This document shows positions 47,673-57,510 of a DNA stretch of 64,000 bases, in pieces. A program made the translations under genes and the position numbers. Origin of the DNA: Vogesella indigofera (GTDB taxonomy: Bacteria; Pseudomonadota; Gammaproteobacteria; Burkholderiales; Chromobacteriaceae); NCBI RefSeq assembly GCF_028548395.1, contig NZ_JAQQLA010000009.1, positions 124,001 through 188,000 of the forward strand, in the 5' to 3' direction. The stretch's first letter is position 1, and each line of letters begins with the position of its first letter. The notes beneath the pieces were generated by a model. It ran no database searches and was not told the origin of the DNA. It saw nothing but the letters and a program-made list of their open reading frames with translations.

Positions 47673-47894
47673 TTATCGCTTTCGTAGTGGGTCGAGCAGC
47701 GATGACAGCCCGTTGTGATCCAGCTCCTGCATCAGCGCCAGCAGGCGACCGATCTCGCCCGGCGGAAAGCCCTCGCGGGCAAACCAGTTCAGGTAGTGCC
47801 CGGGCAGGTCCGCGATCACGCGGCCCTTGTACTTGCCGTAGGGCATCACGCGGGTGACGAGCAGTTGCAGATGTTCGGGATTCATCGCGTTCAT
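47673..47894 (-). CDS. DUF3820 family protein
   Basis: 73-residue cytoplasmic protein with the DUF3820 pattern MPYGKYKGRVIADLPGHYLNWFAREGFPPGEIG, resembling a quorum of small 'exodeoxyribonuclease X-like' domains. It lies 3 bases upstream of ylqF on the same strand, so the two are co-transcribed. The function is unknown. An ATG three codons in (47885) could be the start; neither has a strong ribosome binding site. Confidence 0.85.
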   Translation of the reverse strand: MNAMNPEHLQLLVTRVMPYGKYKGRVIADLPGHYLNWFAREGFPPGEIGRLLALMQELDHNGLSSLLDPLRKR

Positions 47895-47947
47895 TCAAAA
47901 ATCAGCCGCGCATTGTGCCAAAGCTGTGGCCAATGCGCAGCAAGCAT

Positions 47948-48301
47948 TCACTGCGGCAGCGGGCGGCGCTCGTTAAACGCCAGAAAACCGCGCACGATGC
48001 GGTACACGTACCACACCCACACCGCAAAACCGGTGACGAAGCCCAGCCCCAGCAGCAGGATCAGCGGCCAGGAAACGGCAAAACCGATCACCGCCCACCA
48101 GAAGGTGCGGATTTGCCAGGCAAAGTGGCTTTGCCACTCGGTACCGGCGGTTTCATCACGCTTGAGGTAGTTGATGATGATGCCGACGATGGCGGTGACC
48201 CCGACAAACAGGCTCAGCGCCTGCAGCGCATACACCACTAGGGTCAGGGTTTTCAGTGTGTCGTCGGTGCGGGGTACGCGTTGCAGATAACCGTCGTCCA
48301 T
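47948..48301 (-). CDS. DUF4870-like inner-membrane protein
   Basis: 117 residues with three hydrophobic segments (about 21-43, 60-72 and 76-98). Elements such as QALSLFVGVTAIVGIIINYLKR, HFAWQIRTFWWAVIG and VWYVYRIVRGFLAFNE recall the DUF4870/Tic20-like family of small membrane proteins. Function is unknown. The start MDDGYLQRV has GAGAAG upstream. It lies alone between the DUF3820 and unknown genes. Confidence 0.75.
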   Translation of the reverse strand: MDDGYLQRVPRTDDTLKTLTLVVYALQALSLFVGVTAIVGIIINYLKRDETAGTEWQSHFAWQIRTFWWAVIGFAVSWPLILLLGLGFVTGFAVWVWYVYRIVRGFLAFNERRPLPQ

Positions 48302-48397
48302 CTCTTCTCCCGTTCGAGCATGGCTAACAAAACCGTTACGCGGCGACACTGCCGTCACGCCAGGCTTTGTTAGCCATGCTGCTTGTATACGCCGGCA

Positions 48398-48928
48398 TCA
48401 CGCCAGCTGCGCCAGTGCCTGTTGCAAGCGCGCCAGATGCGCGGCCAGCTGGCGACGCAGCGCCAGCGACTGCGCCACCGGCGACGCCGCCACGCTCAGC
48501 AGCGGCTCGCCATGGCCGTGGGTGCGCCACGGTCGCGCGCCACAAAACAGCGCAAATGAGCGCAATAGCGGGCAATCCACTGCCAGTTTACGCGATAGCT
48601 GTTGCAAACGCAGGTTTACCGCGTCCATCAGCGCCAGTTCGTGGCTGGCCAGCTCCAGATGCTGCAGCGCGAACACCAGCACCCGCGCCGCCAGCCAGTC
48701 GGCGCGTTGCGGCGAGCGGCCACCGGCCGACAGGTAGGCCAGGCTGCGCACTTCGGGGAACAGCGACTCCAGCACCGCCGGCTGCGACTGCCCGGCAAGC
48801 AGGGCTTGCAGGCGGGCCACCGGGTTGCCGGGCTGATGCGAGCAGTGCTCGACATCGCTGATGATGCACAGCGCGCTGCTGATGCCGTGCTTTGCCGCTG
48901 GCAGCTGCCAGGAACGAGTATTTTCCAT
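48398..48928 (-). CDS. Hypothetical protein
   Basis: 176 residues, not recognised. It is soluble and helical, rich in Leu, Ala and Gln, with repeated helix-like stretches (LAARVLVFALQHLELASHE, LALRRQLAAHLARLQQALAQ) and a few cysteines and histidines in the middle (CIISDVEHCSHQ, FCGARPWRTHGHG). No signal peptide. The start at 48926-48928 has GGAG upstream at good spacing. Codon usage matches neighbours, supporting a real gene, but no function can be suggested. Confidence 0.6.
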   Translation of the reverse strand: MENTRSWQLPAAKHGISSALCIISDVEHCSHQPGNPVARLQALLAGQSQPAVLESLFPEVRSLAYLSAGGRSPQRADWLAARVLVFALQHLELASHELALMDAVNLRLQQLSRKLAVDCPLLRSFALFCGARPWRTHGHGEPLLSVAASPVAQSLALRRQLAAHLARLQQALAQLA

Positions 48929-49269
48929 GTTCGGACTCCGTTGGGTGCCGCAAACCGGAAACATTGGAACTGCCCAGAAACGCCAATGCCGCCAGAGTGC
49001 GGCGGCATTGATTCAGGGATTCGGGGGTAAGGCTTATTCAGCCCGTGACGCGTCCTGGTGCCGCCGGAGAAGTGCGGTAACCATAATAATAAGCGTGGGA
49101 CACGAAACGGATAACAGTAGCCATAGCGGACGATGATGCGCCCGCGCGGCGGCGGCTGTCAAGCCGCGTCGCCATTTGAGCTGCGCGCGACAGCGCAATA
49201 CAATGCGTCATTCCTGCATCAGCAAGCCAGTCGATGCAGTTTTTTCGCAAACAGGACGAAGGACGCAAC
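48929..49269. other. Intergenic region upstream of sui1
   Basis: 341 bases without a supported gene. It contains a hairpin AATGCCGC / GCGGCATT (48987-49011) without a T-tract and an inverted GCGGCGGCTGTC...GCCGCG segment near 49148-49175. The promoters of the divergent hypothetical gene and sui1 should be here but are not distinct. Confidence 0.35.
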
Positions 49270-49626
49270 ATGAACAGACATGCCAGCGGCGGACTAGTGT
49301 ATTCCACCGAACACGGCCGCATGTGCCCCGCCTGCCGCGCACCGCTGGACGCCTGCGTCTGCCAGGCGGCCGCCGCACCGACCGGCGACGGCATCGTGCG
49401 CGTGCGCCACGAGACCAAGGGCCGCAAGGGCAAGGGGGTGACGGTGATCAGCGGCGTGCCGCTGGCCGGCAGCGAACTGCTGGCGCTGGGCAAGCAGCTG
49501 AAGGCGCGCTGCGGCACCGGCGGCACGGTCAAGGACGGCCAGATCGAGATCCAGGGCGAGCACGTGGCGCTGCTGATGGCCGAGCTGCAGAAAAAAGGCT
49601 GGACGGTGAAGCGCAGCGGCGGCTGA
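49270..49626 (+). CDS. yciH: Sui1/YciH family translation factor
   Basis: 118 residues. The eIF1-like fold is seen in VRVRHETKGRKGKGVTVISGVP, LKARCGTGGTVKDGQIEIQGEH and the final KKGWTVKRSGG. An N-terminal CPACRAPLDACVC metal-ribbon-like segment precedes it, common in bacterial YciH. It is thought to influence start-site fidelity in initiation. The ATG at 49270 has GAAGGA upstream; an earlier ATG 12 codons up is weaker. Confidence 0.92.
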   Translation: MNRHASGGLVYSTEHGRMCPACRAPLDACVCQAAAAPTGDGIVRVRHETKGRKGKGVTVISGVPLAGSELLALGKQLKARCGTGGTVKDGQIEIQGEHVALLMAELQKKGWTVKRSGG

Positions 49627-49637
49627 GTTCGCGCCGA

Positions 49638-49648
49638 TGCGGCCAACC
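49638..49648 (-). repeat. Uptake-like word, copy 21
   Basis: TGCGGCCAACC overlapping an opposite partial copy (TTGGCCGCAA to 49658), forming a palindrome between sui1 and the ETF-QO terminator. Confidence 0.8.
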
Positions 49649-49660
49649 TTGGCCGCAATG

Positions 49661-49690
49661 AAAAACGCCGCCAGCGGTCTGCTGGCGGCG
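49661..49690 (-). terminator. Terminator of the ETF-QO gene
   Basis: CGCCGCCAGC / GCTGGCGGCG stem, 5-base loop, TTTTTC on the minus strand. Confidence 0.85.
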
Positions 49691-49708
49691 TGTTCGGGTG
49701 GTGCGGGA

Positions 49709-51343
49709 TTACATGTTCGGGTAATTCGGCCCGCCGCCACCTTCCGGTGTCACCCAGTTGATGTTCTGGGTCGGATCCTTGATGTCGCAGGTCTTGCAGT
49801 GCACGCAGTTCTGCGCGTTGATCTGCAGCCGTGGTTCGCCTTCTTCGCGGCCGACGATCTCGTACACCCCGGCCGGGCAGTAGCGCTGTTCCGGCGCGTC
49901 GTACTTTTCCAGGTTGATGCGGATCGGTACCGACGCATCCTTCAACTGCAGGTGCGGCGGCTGGTCTTCGCTGTGGTTGGTGTTGGAGATGAACACCGAC
50001 GACAGGCGGTCGAAGGTCAGTACGCCATCCGGCTTCGGATAGGCGATCGGCGTGCACTCGTCCTTCGGCTTCAGGCACTCGTGGTCGGCGTGCTTGTGGC
50101 GTAGCGTCCACGGCGCCTTGCCGCGGAACAGATAGGTATCGATCGCCGAGTAGATCATCGCCGGCCACAGCCCCCAGCGGAACGCCGGGCGGATGTTGCG
50201 CACGCTGTGCAGCTCGTCGTGCAGCCAGCTCTGCTTGAAGGCGGCGGTGTAGCCGACCGCTTCCGCGCCCTGTGCCTCAGTGTTGGCCGCAAACAGCGCG
50301 AAAACCGCTTCCGCGGCCAGCATGCCGGACTTCATCGCGGTGTGGGTGCCCTTGATCTTCGGCACGTTGAGGAAGCCGGCGGTATCGCCGACCAGCACGC
50401 CGCCGGCGAAGGTCAGTTTCGGAATGCTCTGCAGGCCGCCTTCGGAGATCGCACGCGCGCCGTAGGACAGGCGGCGACCGCCTTCGAACACGCCCTTGAT
50501 CGCCGGATGGGTCTTGAAGCGCTGGAATTCCTCGTACGGCGACAGGTACGGGTTCTCGTAATCGAGACCGACCACGAAGCCGACCACCACCTGATTGTTT
50601 TCCAGATGGTAGAGGAAGGAGCCGCCGTAGGTTTTCTGGTCCATCGGCCAGCCGGCGGTGTGGGTGATCTTGCCGGCTTCGTGCAGCTCCGGCTTCACTT
50701 CCCACAATTCCTTGATGCCGATGCCGTAGGTTTGCGGATCGGCGCCGGTGCGCAGCTGGAAGCGTTCGAACAGCGTCTTGGTCAGCGAGCCTCGACAGCC
50801 TTCGGCGAAGATGGTCTGCTTCGCCCACAGCTCGATGCCCGGTTCGCCCTCCTCGTCACCGTTCTTGCCGGTGCCGACGTTACCGGTGGCCACGCCTTTC
50901 ACCGAACCGTCGGCGTGGTACAGCACTTCGGCGGCAGCAAAGCCGGGATAGATTTCCACGCCCAGCTCTTCCGCCTGCTGCCCCAGCCAGCGACAGAAGT
51001 TGCCGAGGCTGATGATGTAGTTGCCGTGATTGTTCATCTGCGGCGGGGTCGGCAGCTTGATCGACTCGGTTTCGGTCAGCAGCAGGAAGCTGTCCTGCTT
51101 GGCCGGGGTGTTGAGCGGTGCGCCCTTTGCCTGCCAGTCCGGGATCAGCTCGTTCAGCGTGCGTGGCTCCAGCACCGCGCCGGACAGGATGTGGGCGCCG
51201 ATTTCGGAGCCTTTTTCCAGCAGACAGACACTGAGTTCCTGACCTTTTTCGGCAGCCAGCTGCTTGAGACGGATGGCGGCAGACAGGCCGGAAGGCCCGC
51301 CGCCGACTACCACCACGTCGTATTCCATGTATTCGCGTTCCAC
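49709..51343 (-). CDS. Electron transfer flavoprotein-ubiquinone oxidoreductase
   Basis: 544 residues; membrane-associated enzyme passing electrons from ETF to ubiquinone. FAD motif [17 protein letters not shown] near residue 10, and a C-terminal 4Fe-4S cluster formed by the cysteine of CPAGVYEIV plus [18 protein letters not shown]. The GTG at 51341-51343 is used because AAGGAG lies five bases upstream; an ATG five codons later is poorly spaced. It should receive electrons from acyl-CoA dehydrogenases, including the neighbouring glutaryl-CoA dehydrogenase. Confidence 0.95.
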   Translation of the reverse strand: MEREYMEYDVVVVGGGPSGLSAAIRLKQLAAEKGQELSVCLLEKGSEIGAHILSGAVLEPRTLNELIPDWQAKGAPLNTPAKQDSFLLLTETESIKLPTPPQMNNHGNYIISLGNFCRWLGQQAEELGVEIYPGFAAAEVLYHADGSVKGVATGNVGTGKNGDEEGEPGIELWAKQTIFAEGCRGSLTKTLFERFQLRTGADPQTYGIGIKELWEVKPELHEAGKITHTAGWPMDQKTYGGSFLYHLENNQVVVGFVVGLDYENPYLSPYEEFQRFKTHPAIKGVFEGGRRLSYGARAISEGGLQSIPKLTFAGGVLVGDTAGFLNVPKIKGTHTAMKSGMLAAEAVFALFAANTEAQGAEAVGYTAAFKQSWLHDELHSVRNIRPAFRWGLWPAMIYSAIDTYLFRGKAPWTLRHKHADHECLKPKDECTPIAYPKPDGVLTFDRLSSVFISNTNHSEDQPPHLQLKDASVPIRINLEKYDAPEQRYCPAGVYEIVGREEGEPRLQINAQNCVHCKTCDIKDPTQNINWVTPEGGGGPNYPNM

Positions 51344-51424
51344 CGCTTCTCCTTTGCGCTGGCAGGGGACAATAAGCGCAATGATGCCAATGAAAGTGGC
51401 TGCGCGTCAAAATCAAACAAGCGT

Positions 51425-52618
51425 TTAAACGGTTCCGGCGGCGCGCAGTTGTGCAATTGCCACCGCGTCGTAGCCCAGATGCTGCAGCAACGCGTCGGTG
51501 TGTTCGCCCAGCGCCGGGGGTGGCGTCAGGTACTGCGGCGGGGTGGCCGACATCTTGATCGGGCAGGCCACCTGGGGCACGTTCTGCCCTTTGCTGTCGG
51601 TCATCTGCAACGCCATGTCGCGATGACGGATCTGCGGGTCGGCAAATGCCTCGGCGACGGTATTGATCGGGCCGCACGGCACGCCGGCGGCATCGAGCAG
51701 TTTCAGCCATTCGTCGCGGCCACGCGCCATGAAGCCCTCGGCCAGCAGCGGCACCAGCGTCGCACGGTGCTGTACCCGCTTCGGGTTGCTGGCGAAGCGT
51801 TCGTCGGCGGCCAGTTGTGGCAGTTGCAGCACCTCGCACACCGCGCGGAACTGCTTGTCGTTGCCGCAGGCGAGGATGAAATGGCCGTCGCCACCGGTCT
51901 TGAATACCTGGTAGGGCACGATATTGGGGTGGGCATTGCCCAGCCGCGGCGGCACTTCGCCGCCGACCAGCCAGTTCATGTTGACGTTGGACAGCATCGC
52001 CAGCGCGCAGTCGAACAGTGCCATGTCGATGTACTGGCCGACGCCGGTGTGGTGGCGCGACAGTAGCGCCGCCTGTACCGCATTGGCGGCGTACAGGCCG
52101 GTGAACAGGTCGGTGACCGCAACGCCGACCTTGTGCGGCTCGCCGTCGGCGGGGCCGGTGATGCTCATCAGCCCGGACATGCCCTGCACGATGTAGTCGT
52201 AGCCGGGCAGCTCGGCGTAGGGGCCGTCCTGGCCAAAGCCGGTGATCGAGCAGTACACCAGCCGCGGGTTGAGCTGTTGCAGGCTGTCGTAGTCGAGGCC
52301 GTACTTCTTCAGGCCACCGACCTTGTAGTTTTCCAGCAGCACGTCGCATTCGGCGGCCAGCTGGCGCACGATCTGCTGCCCGGCCGGCTGGGTGATGTCG
52401 ACGGTCAGCGACTGCTTGCCGCGGTTGGCGGCGAGGTAGTAGGCGGCGGTACCGTCCGCCAGGCTGGGCGGCGACCAGTGGCGGGTATCGTCACCGCTGC
52501 CGGGACGTTCCACCTTGATCACTTCCGCGCCGAGATCGGCCAGCAGCTGCCCGGTCCACGGCCCGGCGAGGACACGACTCAGATCCAGAACCTTGATACC
52601 CGACAATGCGCCAGCCAT
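51425..52618 (-). CDS. CaiB/BaiF family CoA transferase
   Basis: 397-residue class III CoA transferase. It starts LSGIKVLDLSRVLAGPWTGQLLADLGAEVIKVE (typical N-terminus, shown in part: RVLAGPWTGQ), with the catalytic Asp region in VAVTDLFTGLYAAN and GVGQYIDMALFDCALA. The next gene upstream is glutaryl-CoA dehydrogenase, so succinyl-CoA:glutarate CoA transferase is the likely activity, feeding glutarate into the pathway. The two are separated by a terminator, so may be transcribed separately. Confidence 0.88.
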   Translation of the reverse strand: MAGALSGIKVLDLSRVLAGPWTGQLLADLGAEVIKVERPGSGDDTRHWSPPSLADGTAAYYLAANRGKQSLTVDITQPAGQQIVRQLAAECDVLLENYKVGGLKKYGLDYDSLQQLNPRLVYCSITGFGQDGPYAELPGYDYIVQGMSGLMSITGPADGEPHKVGVAVTDLFTGLYAANAVQAALLSRHHTGVGQYIDMALFDCALAMLSNVNMNWLVGGEVPPRLGNAHPNIVPYQVFKTGGDGHFILACGNDKQFRAVCEVLQLPQLAADERFASNPKRVQHRATLVPLLAEGFMARGRDEWLKLLDAAGVPCGPINTVAEAFADPQIRHRDMALQMTDSKGQNVPQVACPIKMSATPPQYLTPPPALGEHTDALLQHLGYDAVAIAQLRAAGTV

Positions 52619-52631
52619 GATGCTTCTCCTT

Positions 52632-52642
52632 TGCGGCCAACC
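52632..52642 (-). repeat. Uptake-like word, copy 22
   Basis: TGCGGCCAACC followed by TTGGCCGCG, a palindrome in the CoA-transferase upstream region, next to the gcdH terminator. Confidence 0.8.
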
Positions 52643-52651
52643 TTGGCCGCG

Positions 52652-52679
52652 AAAAAAATGGCTCGGTTGCACCGAGCCC
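52652..52679 (-). terminator. Terminator of gcdH
   Basis: GGCTCGGT / ACCGAGCC stem with a 3-base loop and seven T (after an A) on the minus strand. Confidence 0.82.
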
Positions 52680-52781
52680 TAAGGACAGACAGGAACCAAC
52701 TCGCGCCGCTGGTGGAGGCCGGCGGCGGTACATCACACTCCAAGCGCACGGGACACCCTTGCCCGGTGCGCCCGCAAGCGA

Positions 52782-53969
52782 TCAGGCAAACGCCTGAATA
52801 CCGGTCTGGGCGCGGCCCAGAATCAGGGCGTGCACGTCGTGCGTGCCCTCGTAGGTGTTGACGGCTTCCAGGTTCATCACGTGACGGATGATGTGGAATT
52901 CGTCGGAAATGCCGTTACCACCGTGCATGTCGCGGGCAACGCGGGCGATGTCCAGCGCCTTGCCGCAGTTGTTGCGCTTGATCAGGCTGATCATTTCCGG
53001 CGCGGCACGGCCTTCGTCCATCAGGCGGCCGACGCGCAGCGCGGCCTGCAGCGCCAGGCTGATCTCGGTCTGCATGTTCGCCAGCTTCAGCTGTACCAGC
53101 TGGGTCGCGGCCAGCGGACGGTTGAACTGCTTGCGGTCCAGCGTGTACTGGCGGGCACCGTGCCAGCAGAACTCGGCGGCACCCATCGCGCCCCAGGCGA
53201 TACCGTAGCGTGCCTTGTTGAGGCAGCCGAACGGGCCTTTCAGGCCTTTGACGTGCGGCAGCAGCGCGTCTTCGCCCACTTCCACGTTGTCCATCACGAT
53301 TTCGCCGGTGATGGAGGCGCGCAGCGAGAACTTGCCCTCGATCTTCGGCGCCGACAGGCCCTTCATGCCCTTCTCCAGCACGAAGCCGCGGATCTCGCCG
53401 TCGTCGTCCTTGGCCCACACCACGAACACGTCGGCGATCGGGCTGTTGGTGATCCACATCTTGCTGCCGTTGAGCACGTAGCCGCCGTCCACCTTGCGGG
53501 CGCGGGTCTTCATGCCGGCCGGGTCGGAGCCAGCGTCCGGCTCGGTCAGGCCGAAGCAGCCGACCCATTCGCCGGTCGCCAGTTTCGGCAGGTACTTGTC
53601 TTTTTGCGCGTCGGTGCCGTAGGCCCAGATCGGGTGCATCACCAGGCTGGACTGAACCGACATCGCCGAGCGATAGCCGGAGTCGACGCGCTCCACTTCA
53701 CGTGCCACCAGGCCGTAGGCCACGTGCGACAGACCGGCACAGCCGTGGGTGTCGATGGTGCAGCCGAGCAGGCCCAGTTCACCCATCTCGCTCATGATCT
53801 CGCGGTCGAAGCGCTCTTCGCGGTTGGCCGTCAGCACCCGCGGCAGCAGGCGCTCCTGGCAGTAGGCGTAGGCGCTGTCGCGCACCATGCGTTCTTCGTC
53901 AGTCAGCTGATCGTTCAGTAACAGTGCGTCATCCCACTGAAAAGGGGCGCGATTGGATGCTGCAGCCAT
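52782..53969 (-). CDS. gcdH: Glutaryl-CoA dehydrogenase
   Basis: 395-residue acyl-CoA dehydrogenase family flavoprotein that oxidises and decarboxylates glutaryl-CoA to crotonyl-CoA in lysine/glutarate catabolism. FAD/acyl motifs [16 protein letters not shown] and [18 protein letters not shown] are present; catalytic Glu is in [20 protein letters not shown], the GcdH-type ending. The ATG at 53967-53969 has AAGGAGAG upstream. A strong palindrome just upstream is probably the operator of the divergent IclR regulator. Electrons would go to ETF and the nearby ETF-QO. Confidence 0.93.
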   Translation of the reverse strand: MAAASNRAPFQWDDALLLNDQLTDEERMVRDSAYAYCQERLLPRVLTANREERFDREIMSEMGELGLLGCTIDTHGCAGLSHVAYGLVAREVERVDSGYRSAMSVQSSLVMHPIWAYGTDAQKDKYLPKLATGEWVGCFGLTEPDAGSDPAGMKTRARKVDGGYVLNGSKMWITNSPIADVFVVWAKDDDGEIRGFVLEKGMKGLSAPKIEGKFSLRASITGEIVMDNVEVGEDALLPHVKGLKGPFGCLNKARYGIAWGAMGAAEFCWHGARQYTLDRKQFNRPLAATQLVQLKLANMQTEISLALQAALRVGRLMDEGRAAPEMISLIKRNNCGKALDIARVARDMHGGNGISDEFHIIRHVMNLEAVNTYEGTHDVHALILGRAQTGIQAFA

Positions 53970-53984
53970 GTGGACTCTCCTTAA

Positions 53985-54007
53985 GTAATTCCGCATTGCG
54001 GAATTAC
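53985..54007. promoter_or_regulatory. Palindromic operator between gcdH and the IclR gene
   Basis: Perfect inverted repeat with 10-base arms GTAATTCCGC / GCGGAATTAC around ATT, 16 bases before the gcdH start codon. TTCCGCNNTGCGGAA-type palindromes are bound by IclR-family regulators. Binding here would block gcdH transcription or, by hairpin formation, translation. Confidence 0.68.
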
Positions 54008-54122
54008 GTTCTACAATGCAAAATAGACTAACAACTCGGCCAGACGCTGTAAAGTTTTTTCTTGGTCGATATAACGCGGTGCACTATTCTTGCCACTCCC
54101 CCAGAAAGAGAGCCGATTGCCG

Positions 54123-54902
54123 ATGTCGTCAAACCCTGTTGCAGACGAGGAAAAAGACCGCCTGTTCGTCGGGGCGCTGGCCCGTGGCCTGCACGTGCTG
54201 GCGGCGTTCCAGCCCGGTGAGGGCGCGCTGTCCAACCAGGTGCTGGCGCAGCGGACCGACCTGCCGAAATCCACCGTGTCGCGGCTGACCTATACCCTGA
54301 CCAAGCTCGGCTATTTGTCCCAGGATCACGACACCGGCTACTACCGGCTGGGGCTGGCGGTGCTGGCGCTGGGCTCCACCGTGCTCGGCAGCTACGACAT
54401 CCGCCGCGTCGCCTCTCCGCTGATGCGCGACTTTGCGATGCAGCACACCATCTCGGTCAGCCTCGGCATGCGCGACGGCACCGACATCGTCTATCTGGAG
54501 ACCTGCCGCAGCCAGGCGCGGGTATCGGTGCAGCTCACCGTCGGCTCGCGCGTGCCGCTGGCCAGCACCGCCATCGGCCGCGCCTGTTACGCCATCCTGT
54601 CGCCGGCGGAGCGCGCCGCGCTGGCACCGGAGCTGGCGCAGCGCTACGGCGGCGACTGGCCGGCCGTCGCGGCGCGGCTGCAGGCCAGCGGCGAGCACTA
54701 CGCGCAATACGGCTACAGCGAGTCGTTCGGCGAGTTCGAGCGCGACGTGATGGCGGTCGGTGTCGCACTGCCGTCGCCGGTACCGGGCATGCCGGTGGTG
54801 TGCCTCAACGCCAGCGGCCCGGCCTTCGCCTTCAACGCCGAGACCATGCGCAAACAGATCGCGCCGGCGCTGATGCAGCTGGCGCGCCAGATCGTGCCCT
54901 GA
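54123..54902 (+). CDS. IclR family transcriptional regulator
   Basis: 259 residues. N-terminal winged helix-turn-helix (about 15-75: LFVGALARGLHVLAAF, LAQRTDLPKSTVSRLTYTL) and C-terminal effector domain (90-255) with GSRVPLASTAIGRACYA and SFGEFERDVMAVGVALP. It is divergent from gcdH with a palindrome between, so it likely senses a glutarate-pathway metabolite and represses or activates gcdH. The ATG at 54123 is preferred to an upstream TTG. Confidence 0.9.
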   Translation: MSSNPVADEEKDRLFVGALARGLHVLAAFQPGEGALSNQVLAQRTDLPKSTVSRLTYTLTKLGYLSQDHDTGYYRLGLAVLALGSTVLGSYDIRRVASPLMRDFAMQHTISVSLGMRDGTDIVYLETCRSQARVSVQLTVGSRVPLASTAIGRACYAILSPAERAALAPELAQRYGGDWPAVAARLQASGEHYAQYGYSESFGEFERDVMAVGVALPSPVPGMPVVCLNASGPAFAFNAETMRKQIAPALMQLARQIVP

Positions 54903-54926
54903 GCCGGCAGCTGCCCCGACAAGCAC

Positions 54927-54961
54927 AAAAGGTTGGCCGCACACGTTGCGGCCAACCTTTT
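54927..54961 (+). terminator. Terminator built from two inverted uptake-like words (copies 23, 24)
   Basis: AAAAGGTTGGCCGCA (54927-54941) pairs with TGCGGCCAACCTTTT (54947-54961) around a 5-base loop. Ends the IclR gene. Confidence 0.88.
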
Positions 54962-54993
54962 GTCGTCTTTGCGAGGCGGCGGGCGCCGCCTGT

Positions 54994-55140
54994 TTCAGAA
55001 CGTGTTCACGATTTCGCGAGCTAGAGCGAGACAAGGCGAAAACGGCTGAGGAAGCGGAGTTGACATGGGGTCAATGAGCATTCCGAAGCCGTTTTTAACG
55101 CGGTATCGCCGAAGCGCAGCAGATCGTGAACAGGTTCTTA
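54994..55140. mobile_element. MITE-like hairpin element, copy 2
   Basis: About 147 bases, related along its length to 46575-46730. Terminal inverted repeats: AGAACGTGTTCACGAT on the left and TAAGAACCTGTTCACGAT read inward from the right. Internal AAAACGGCT / AGCCGTTTTT hairpin with core TTGAC...GTCAA, differing from copy 1 but still paired. The right end supplies the TAA stop of the CBS-domain gene. No coding capacity. Confidence 0.78.
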
Positions 55141-55569
55141 GGTGCGGATGTACTTCACCAGCTGCTCAATCACGAACTGCTGCTCGGCGATGGTGGCGTG
55201 CACCAGGTCGCCGATCGACAGCAGGCCGATGACGCGGTTGTCCTCCATCACCGGCAGGTGGCGGATGCGGCGCTCGGTCATCAATGCCATGCACTCGCCG
55301 ATGCTCTGCTCCGGGCTCACGAAGATCACCTTGCTGGTCATGATGTCGCGCACCTTGGTGCCGGCCGAGGTGCGCCCCAGCAGCACGATGCGCCGCGCAT
55401 AGTCGCGCTCGGAGAAAATGCCGACCACATCGCCCATCTCCATCACCAGAATGGCGCCGACGTCGCGCTCCGCCATCACCTGCAGCGCCTGGAATACCGT
55501 CATTTCCGGCCCGACGCTGATCAGCTCCTTGATTGCCTTGTTTTCCAGCAGTTGTCGCACTGTTTGCAT
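55138..55569 (-). CDS. CBS-domain protein
   Basis: 143 residues containing two CBS domains (about 12-65 and 75-135): GPEMTVFQALQVMAERDVGAILVM, GIFSERDYARRIVL, QSIGECMALMTERRIRHLPV and LLSIGDLVHATIAEQ. Such stand-alone CBS pairs bind adenine nucleotides and regulate unknown partners. The start MQTVRQLLEN has GGAGGG upstream; the longer frame adds a non-CBS leader. The stop codon TAA is contributed by the MITE-like element. Confidence 0.9.
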   Translation of the reverse strand: MQTVRQLLENKAIKELISVGPEMTVFQALQVMAERDVGAILVMEMGDVVGIFSERDYARRIVLLGRTSAGTKVRDIMTSKVIFVSPEQSIGECMALMTERRIRHLPVMEDNRVIGLLSIGDLVHATIAEQQFVIEQLVKYIRT

Positions 55570-55654
55570 GCCGCCCTCCCCCTTGATGACCGCCCGGCAT
55601 ATGCCGGAGTAGAACCGTATTGCGTTCAATATAGACAGCCGCTGGCCAGGACCA

Positions 55655-55682
55655 AAAGAAAAAGGCCGCAACAGCGGCCTTT
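55655..55682 (-). terminator. Terminator of argB
   Basis: AAAGGCCGC / GCGGCCTTT stem, 4-base loop, TTTTTCTTTT on the minus strand. Confidence 0.87.
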
Positions 55683-55702
55683 GGCAGGGAACGGGCGCGG
55701 AA

Positions 55703-56599
<897 letters not shown>

Positions 56600-56733
56600 T
56601 CAGAAACAGCTATTGCTGCGCCGCATTCTACCCAAGCACGGCCGATTCGGCTGGCGTTTGTGCACATCCGGCCGCGATTAGGCGGCTGTTGGCAACGCTG
56701 CAACAGGCCGCCGCCGCCAATAAGCCATTTGCA

Positions 56734-56751
56734 AATAAATTTCGATTTATT
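56734..56751. promoter_or_regulatory. AT-rich palindrome upstream of the tetR-efflux operon
   Basis: AATAAAT / ATTTATT with a TTCG centre, in an otherwise GC-rich region 74 bases before tetR. It may be the operator of this TetR protein and lie over its promoter. Confidence 0.4.
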
Positions 56752-56824
56752 AATTGCCGATACCGAGCCGTTGCACTAAAGTCCGGCCATCAGATTAATG
56801 AACAAGTATTCAGAGAACGCCGCC

Positions 56825-57490
56825 ATGAGCAAACCATCCTGCTGTCCGATCACCCGCTGGCACCGCCGCAAGGAAGTCCGCCCGGCGGAGATCCTGGACG
56901 CGGCACTGGCGCTGTTTGTCGAGCGCGGCTTCAAGTCCACCAAGATGGAAGACATCGCCAAGGCCGCCGGCGTCACCAAGGGCACGCCCTACCTGTACTT
57001 CGAGAACAAGGAAGACATCTTCAAGGCGGTGCTGCGCGAGAACCTGGTGACGCGGCTGGCCAGCTTTGCCGAGCTGGAGCAGCAGTTCGACGGCAGCAGC
57101 GCCGAGCTGCTGCGGCTGATGATGCGGCGCTGGTGGATGGAAGTCGGCGAATCGCCGCTGGCCGGCATCTGCAAGCTGATGTTCGCCGAGGCCACCAACT
57201 TCCCGGAGCTGGCGCGCTTCTACCACCACGAGGTGATCGAGCCCAGCCACAACATGCTGCTGCGCATCCTGCAGCGCGGCGTCGCTCGCGGCGAGTTCCG
57301 CGACATCAACCCGCACGCGGTGGTCGACACCCTGGTGGCACCGATGATGCTGACCATGACCTGGCGCTGCTCCTTCGGCAAGGTGATCACCGACAGCCAG
57401 CACCGCGCCATGCCGCCGCTGCAGTACCTGGAACTGTCGATGGACCTGATGCTGGGCGGCCTGATGGTCAACCGGCAGTCACAACAATAA
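56825..57490 (+). CDS. TetR family regulator of the RND efflux operon
   Basis: 221 residues. The HTH domain lies at about 12-65 (PAEILDAALALFVERGFKSTKMEDIAKAAGVTKGTPYLYFENKEDIF in order, recognised by GVTKGTPYLYF). The C-terminal ligand domain is Met/Leu/Trp-rich. It is 20 bases upstream of the efflux MFP gene in the same direction, so it is probably an autoregulated repressor of the pump. The ATG at 56825 is preferred; an ATG nine codons earlier lacks a binding site. Confidence 0.9.
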   Translation: MSKPSCCPITRWHRRKEVRPAEILDAALALFVERGFKSTKMEDIAKAAGVTKGTPYLYFENKEDIFKAVLRENLVTRLASFAELEQQFDGSSAELLRLMMRRWWMEVGESPLAGICKLMFAEATNFPELARFYHHEVIEPSHNMLLRILQRGVARGEFRDINPHAVVDTLVAPMMLTMTWRCSFGKVITDSQHRAMPPLQYLELSMDLMLGGLMVNRQSQQ

Positions 57491-57510
57491 AGCACAACGA
57501 GGAAATCACG

